A program made the position numbers and the translations under genes. Below, one piece after another: positions 26,366 through 28,595 of a stretch of DNA of 28,595 nt. Under the pieces are notes generated by a model that saw only the letters and a list, made by a program, of their open reading frames with translations, did no database searches and was not told the DNA's origin. Each line of letters opens with the position of its first letter. Positions within the stretch are counted from its first letter, which is position 1. Source of the stretch: Phocaeicola sp. (GTDB lineage: Bacteria > Bacteroidota > Bacteroidia > Bacteroidales > Bacteroidaceae); assembly GCA_020026175.1 (NCBI GenBank), contig JAHHQV010000037.1, forward strand, positions 1 through 28,595, written 5' to 3'.

Positions 26366-27914
26366 TTATCGCCACTTCTTTGGCTCATTTATAGCAGGGA
26401 GAATTTTGTAAAAACCACCTTCACTAAGACTATATCTGAAAGTGTTTTGTTCATATTGAGTTCTTCTTGGGTTATTATGCGTCCAAACAAATTTTGTGAG
26501 CAACAAATCATGTTTTAATTGTAATTCAGTCCCACGGCTATTATTACTCTTAACAAATTCTTCTACTGTTGTATCATCCTTTTCTGTTCTTGGTATTCGA
26601 GCCTTCAAATAATGTCTGCTATGTTCTACAATATTAAAAGAAATGTATCTTGGAGCAACTGTCGGAATCTTAGCCGTTCTATCAGCATAAAAGGCAAGAT
26701 GTACATCGCCAATTATCTTTTCTCTTTGTAAAGATCTACCCACATAGGAGTCATTTTTTAGATTCCGATATTCAATTCTTGCATATACAGGATCGCTATC
26801 AATATCAATTTTAAATTTAACTTTATAAGGTGAATGATCCGCACAAATACGCAAAGCTGCAAAATATAGGTTTACCAGGTGTCTCTGCAGAAAAATGCCC
26901 TCCTTCACTTATAAATTTGATAAAATCGTCAAATCCGGTAAGGGTCTTTACACCACTGTCACCATTTCCTCCCCCTACATATACTTTCATTCTGGCCTCA
27001 TCAAAAAAGCCCTTTTCTTCAACTGTCAGAAATTCTTTTTTGTTATATAAAAAGCCTTTAACGGCCTTCTTTACAATAGACTCCGCATTCTCGTATATTT
27101 CATCGGTTTCAAGAGTTAATATGCCGACCCTTCCATAAGCTATGGAGCTCACATAGACAGGAGAGTATTGGGCATTGATACTACCTTCAATAAAACTCTT
27201 CTCAGGAATATCCATATCAATCGTAAAATATTTCTGAATAAACCTTATATATAAGCCACTACTTTTACTAATTCGTTCCTTATGTTCTTGTTGGGAAGAT
27301 GACGACCCCCAAAATAAAAAGCTCGTATTGGCATTTGATCCAAAAGTCATTTTCAGCTCATCATAAGATGTAAAACGGTGTATATCAAAGTGTACGGAAG
27401 CTGATTGTTGCCCTATACCTTTCTGATGCATCAAATCCATTACCAACTGCCAACATGAAGACAAAGAGGGCTTTTCAAGTACACCTGTAACTTTTTGGGC
27501 AGGAAAGGACACAGAGACATTTATAGGCTTATAGTGGACACTGATTGTTTTATAATCCTGATTGGCAACGCTTGCCCCATCCAAGATAGAGCCAGGATAA
27601 ATATATCGATTCAGATTATCCAAAACTATCGACTCATCTGCCTGTGCATGAATTGTTTTACCAAACCCATTATCCCATAATGTCTCGGAAATGATTTCTG
27701 AAGCTCTTGTATGGATATGCGAAGGAGAAGATAAAACCTTATCTCCCATATCAGGAATATAGTTATGCACATTTATATTCACCACTTGTTCGGGATACTT
27801 AGGTAGATTTTGAAAAGAACAGCAATCAGATTGCTGTTCTTTTTTGTCAAATTCTTGTTCACATGAAATTAATCCTATAGCAAATAAAAACAGAGTATAT
27901 CTTAAGATTCTCAT
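26366..27914 (-). pseudogene. Long CDC-like (thiol-activated cytolysin family) lipoprotein, frameshifted
   Basis: The first frame (27914 to 26823, 363 aa) has a lipoprotein signal, RYTLFLFAIGLISC, with Cys18 and an acidic EQEFDKKE after it. It then shows cholesterol-dependent-cytolysin core features: IYPGSILDG at 105-113, SSIAYGR at 256-262, a glycine run VGGGNGDSG at 313-321 and GGHFSAETPGKPI at 338-350. The homology continues in another frame (stop at 26366). Skipping one base near 26843 gives SFAYL-ADHSPYKVKFKID, which aligns with SYLSDNSPYYSKFKIH of the neighbouring gene. The repaired protein would have about 515 residues, with a roughly 150-residue C-terminal region replacing CDC domain 4. 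I see no CDC undecapeptide (ECTGLAWEWWR). This resembles the long subunit of two-component CDCL toxins. Confidence 0.85.
27813..27843. repeat. 13-bp perfect hairpin with T-run inside the long CDCL gene
   Basis: AAAAGAACAGCAA (27813-27825) and TTGCTGTTCTTTT (27831-27843) are perfect reverse complements around a 5-nt loop. The T-run extends to 27845 on the plus strand, with TTTT on the minus strand. The shape is that of an intrinsic terminator, yet it lies in codons 25-34 of the lipoprotein, encoding KEQQSDCC. Confidence 0.85.
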
Positions 27915-27923
27915 AGCTCCAGA

Positions 27924-28595
27924 TTATTGTTGATTTTTTAAATGAATTTTGAATTTTGAATAATAAGGAGAATTATCAGACAGATAACTGGCAGTATAGA
28001 ATATGGCATCTCCCGGCAAATCTTTAGAAAATCGTCCTCCTTGGATTATGAATTTCTGAAACTCATCCCAACCTTTAATAGTTTTAACAGTGCCTTCACC
28101 TTCTCCGTTATACACTACAACATTTATTTCCGCTTCTTTGAGAATTTTTTTTTGCTCAAGACTAAAGTCTAATTCCCCATTTATGACTTTTGCCTGTAAA
28201 GCCACTTGTAACGCAACTCTTAACTTATCATAACTTTCAAAAGATTCCATAGAAATTAGAGCCATCCTTCCATAAGTAATAGAACTAATATATACTGGAT
28301 CGTATCTACCTATATTATTTATTTCATCATGATTTAAAAGCAGATTTCCATCAATAGGAAGATCCATGTCAACTGTATAATTCCGTTGTATTATTTTCAC
28401 AAACAACCCTGTTTTTCTTCTGATTTTTCCTTTATCAACACTAATATCAATATCAAGAATACGTGCAATATTTACATTTGCCCCAAAAGCTAATTTAAGC
28501 TCTTCAAAATAAGAAAATTGTCGCATATTATAGCTAAAAGAGGCGCAGTTTAAATATTCCGTGGGAAACCTATCATTCCTAACCAAATATTTTAC
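27924..28595 (-). CDS. Short CDC-like (thiol-activated cytolysin family) protein, 5' end outside window
   Basis: The reading frame is open to the window edge, so the start is not visible; a TTG at 28586 is probably internal. The 223 visible residues align with the long protein throughout: FEELKLAFGANVNI, KTGLFVKIIQRNYTVDMDLP, DPVYISSITYGRMALISMES, and KTIKGWDEFQKFIIQGGRFS followed by KDLPGDAIFYTASYL. It stops with SKFKIHLKNQQ, just where the pore-forming core ends, so it lacks the C-terminal membrane-binding region. That is the pattern of the short subunit of two-component CDCL toxins, where a membrane-bound long subunit recruits many short subunits into a ring. It is 9 nt upstream of the long gene, in the same operon. 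Confidence 0.85.
   Translation of the reverse strand, partial: VKYLVRNDRFPTEYLNCASFSYNMRQFSYFEELKLAFGANVNIARILDIDISVDKGKIRRKTGLFVKIIQRNYTVDMDLPIDGNLLLNHDEINNIGRYDPVYISSITYGRMALISMESFESYDKLRVALQVALQAKVINGELDFSLEQKKILKEAEINVVVYNGEGEGTVKTIKGWDEFQKFIIQGGRFSKDLPGDAIFYTASYLSDNSPYYSKFKIHLKNQQ

Noticed and set aside
26836..26850. Programmed +1 frameshift in the long CDCL gene
   Set aside because: No slippery run, rare codon followed by stop, or stimulatory structure is evident at the junction; an ordinary indel is simpler, though not excluded.
28584..28586. TTG as the start of the short CDCL gene
   Set aside because: The frame is open to the window edge and the N-terminal half of the protein is missing, so this is an internal leucine codon.
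1..28595. CRISPR array, integrase attachment site or invertible promoter
   Set aside because: No regularly spaced repeats, no recombinase gene other than the IS transposase, and no inverted-repeat-flanked promoter were seen.

Overview
The window comes from a Bacteroidota chromosome, most likely order Bacteroidales. The evidence is the gene order tuf, tRNA-Trp, secE, nusG, rplKAJL, rpoBC; several TAnnTTTG-type promoter elements; the near absence of Shine-Dalgarno sequences; a GH3-family protein; and Bacteroidota-style lipoprotein signals. The genus cannot be fixed by reading alone.

Positions 1-12650 are a conserved information-processing block, all on the plus strand. It holds EF-Tu with its own terminator, tRNA-Trp starting directly at the end of that terminator, secE and nusG, ribosomal proteins L11, L1, L10 and L7/L12, a terminator/attenuator hairpin, then RNA polymerase beta and beta' ending in a strong terminator. 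About 480 AT-rich bases follow. Positions 13048-16473 hold a three-gene plus-strand unit: a gamma-type carbonic anhydrase-like protein, an MsbA-like ABC exporter, and erythronate-4-phosphate dehydrogenase (pdxB). Positions 16558-19126 hold acpP, fabF and rnc under a good Bacteroidota promoter. A shared bidirectional terminator separates them from convergent pfkA. pfkA and the next unit are transcribed divergently from about 20390-20460. That unit (20500-24776) encodes a GH3-family protein, an Ig-like (SbsA type) lipoprotein and a DUF3108 protein.

From 24777 to the right edge the window changes character, and everything is on the minus strand. In transcription order there is a partial gene for a cholesterol-dependent-cytolysin-like (CDCL) protein lacking the C-terminal membrane-binding region, a CDCL lipoprotein gene with an extra C-terminal region, a truncated exported beta-barrel-like gene, and an IS256-family element that cuts that gene off. 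The adjacent short and long CDCL genes match the layout of two-component, complement-like antibacterial pore-forming toxins described in Bacteroidota. This copy looks decayed. The long gene carries a one-base frameshift exactly at the junction between the pore-forming core and the C-terminal region. The gene after it has both an in-frame stop and an IS insertion. The transposase itself has a single amber codon. A 13-bp perfect hairpin with a T-run also lies within the first codons of the mature long toxin.
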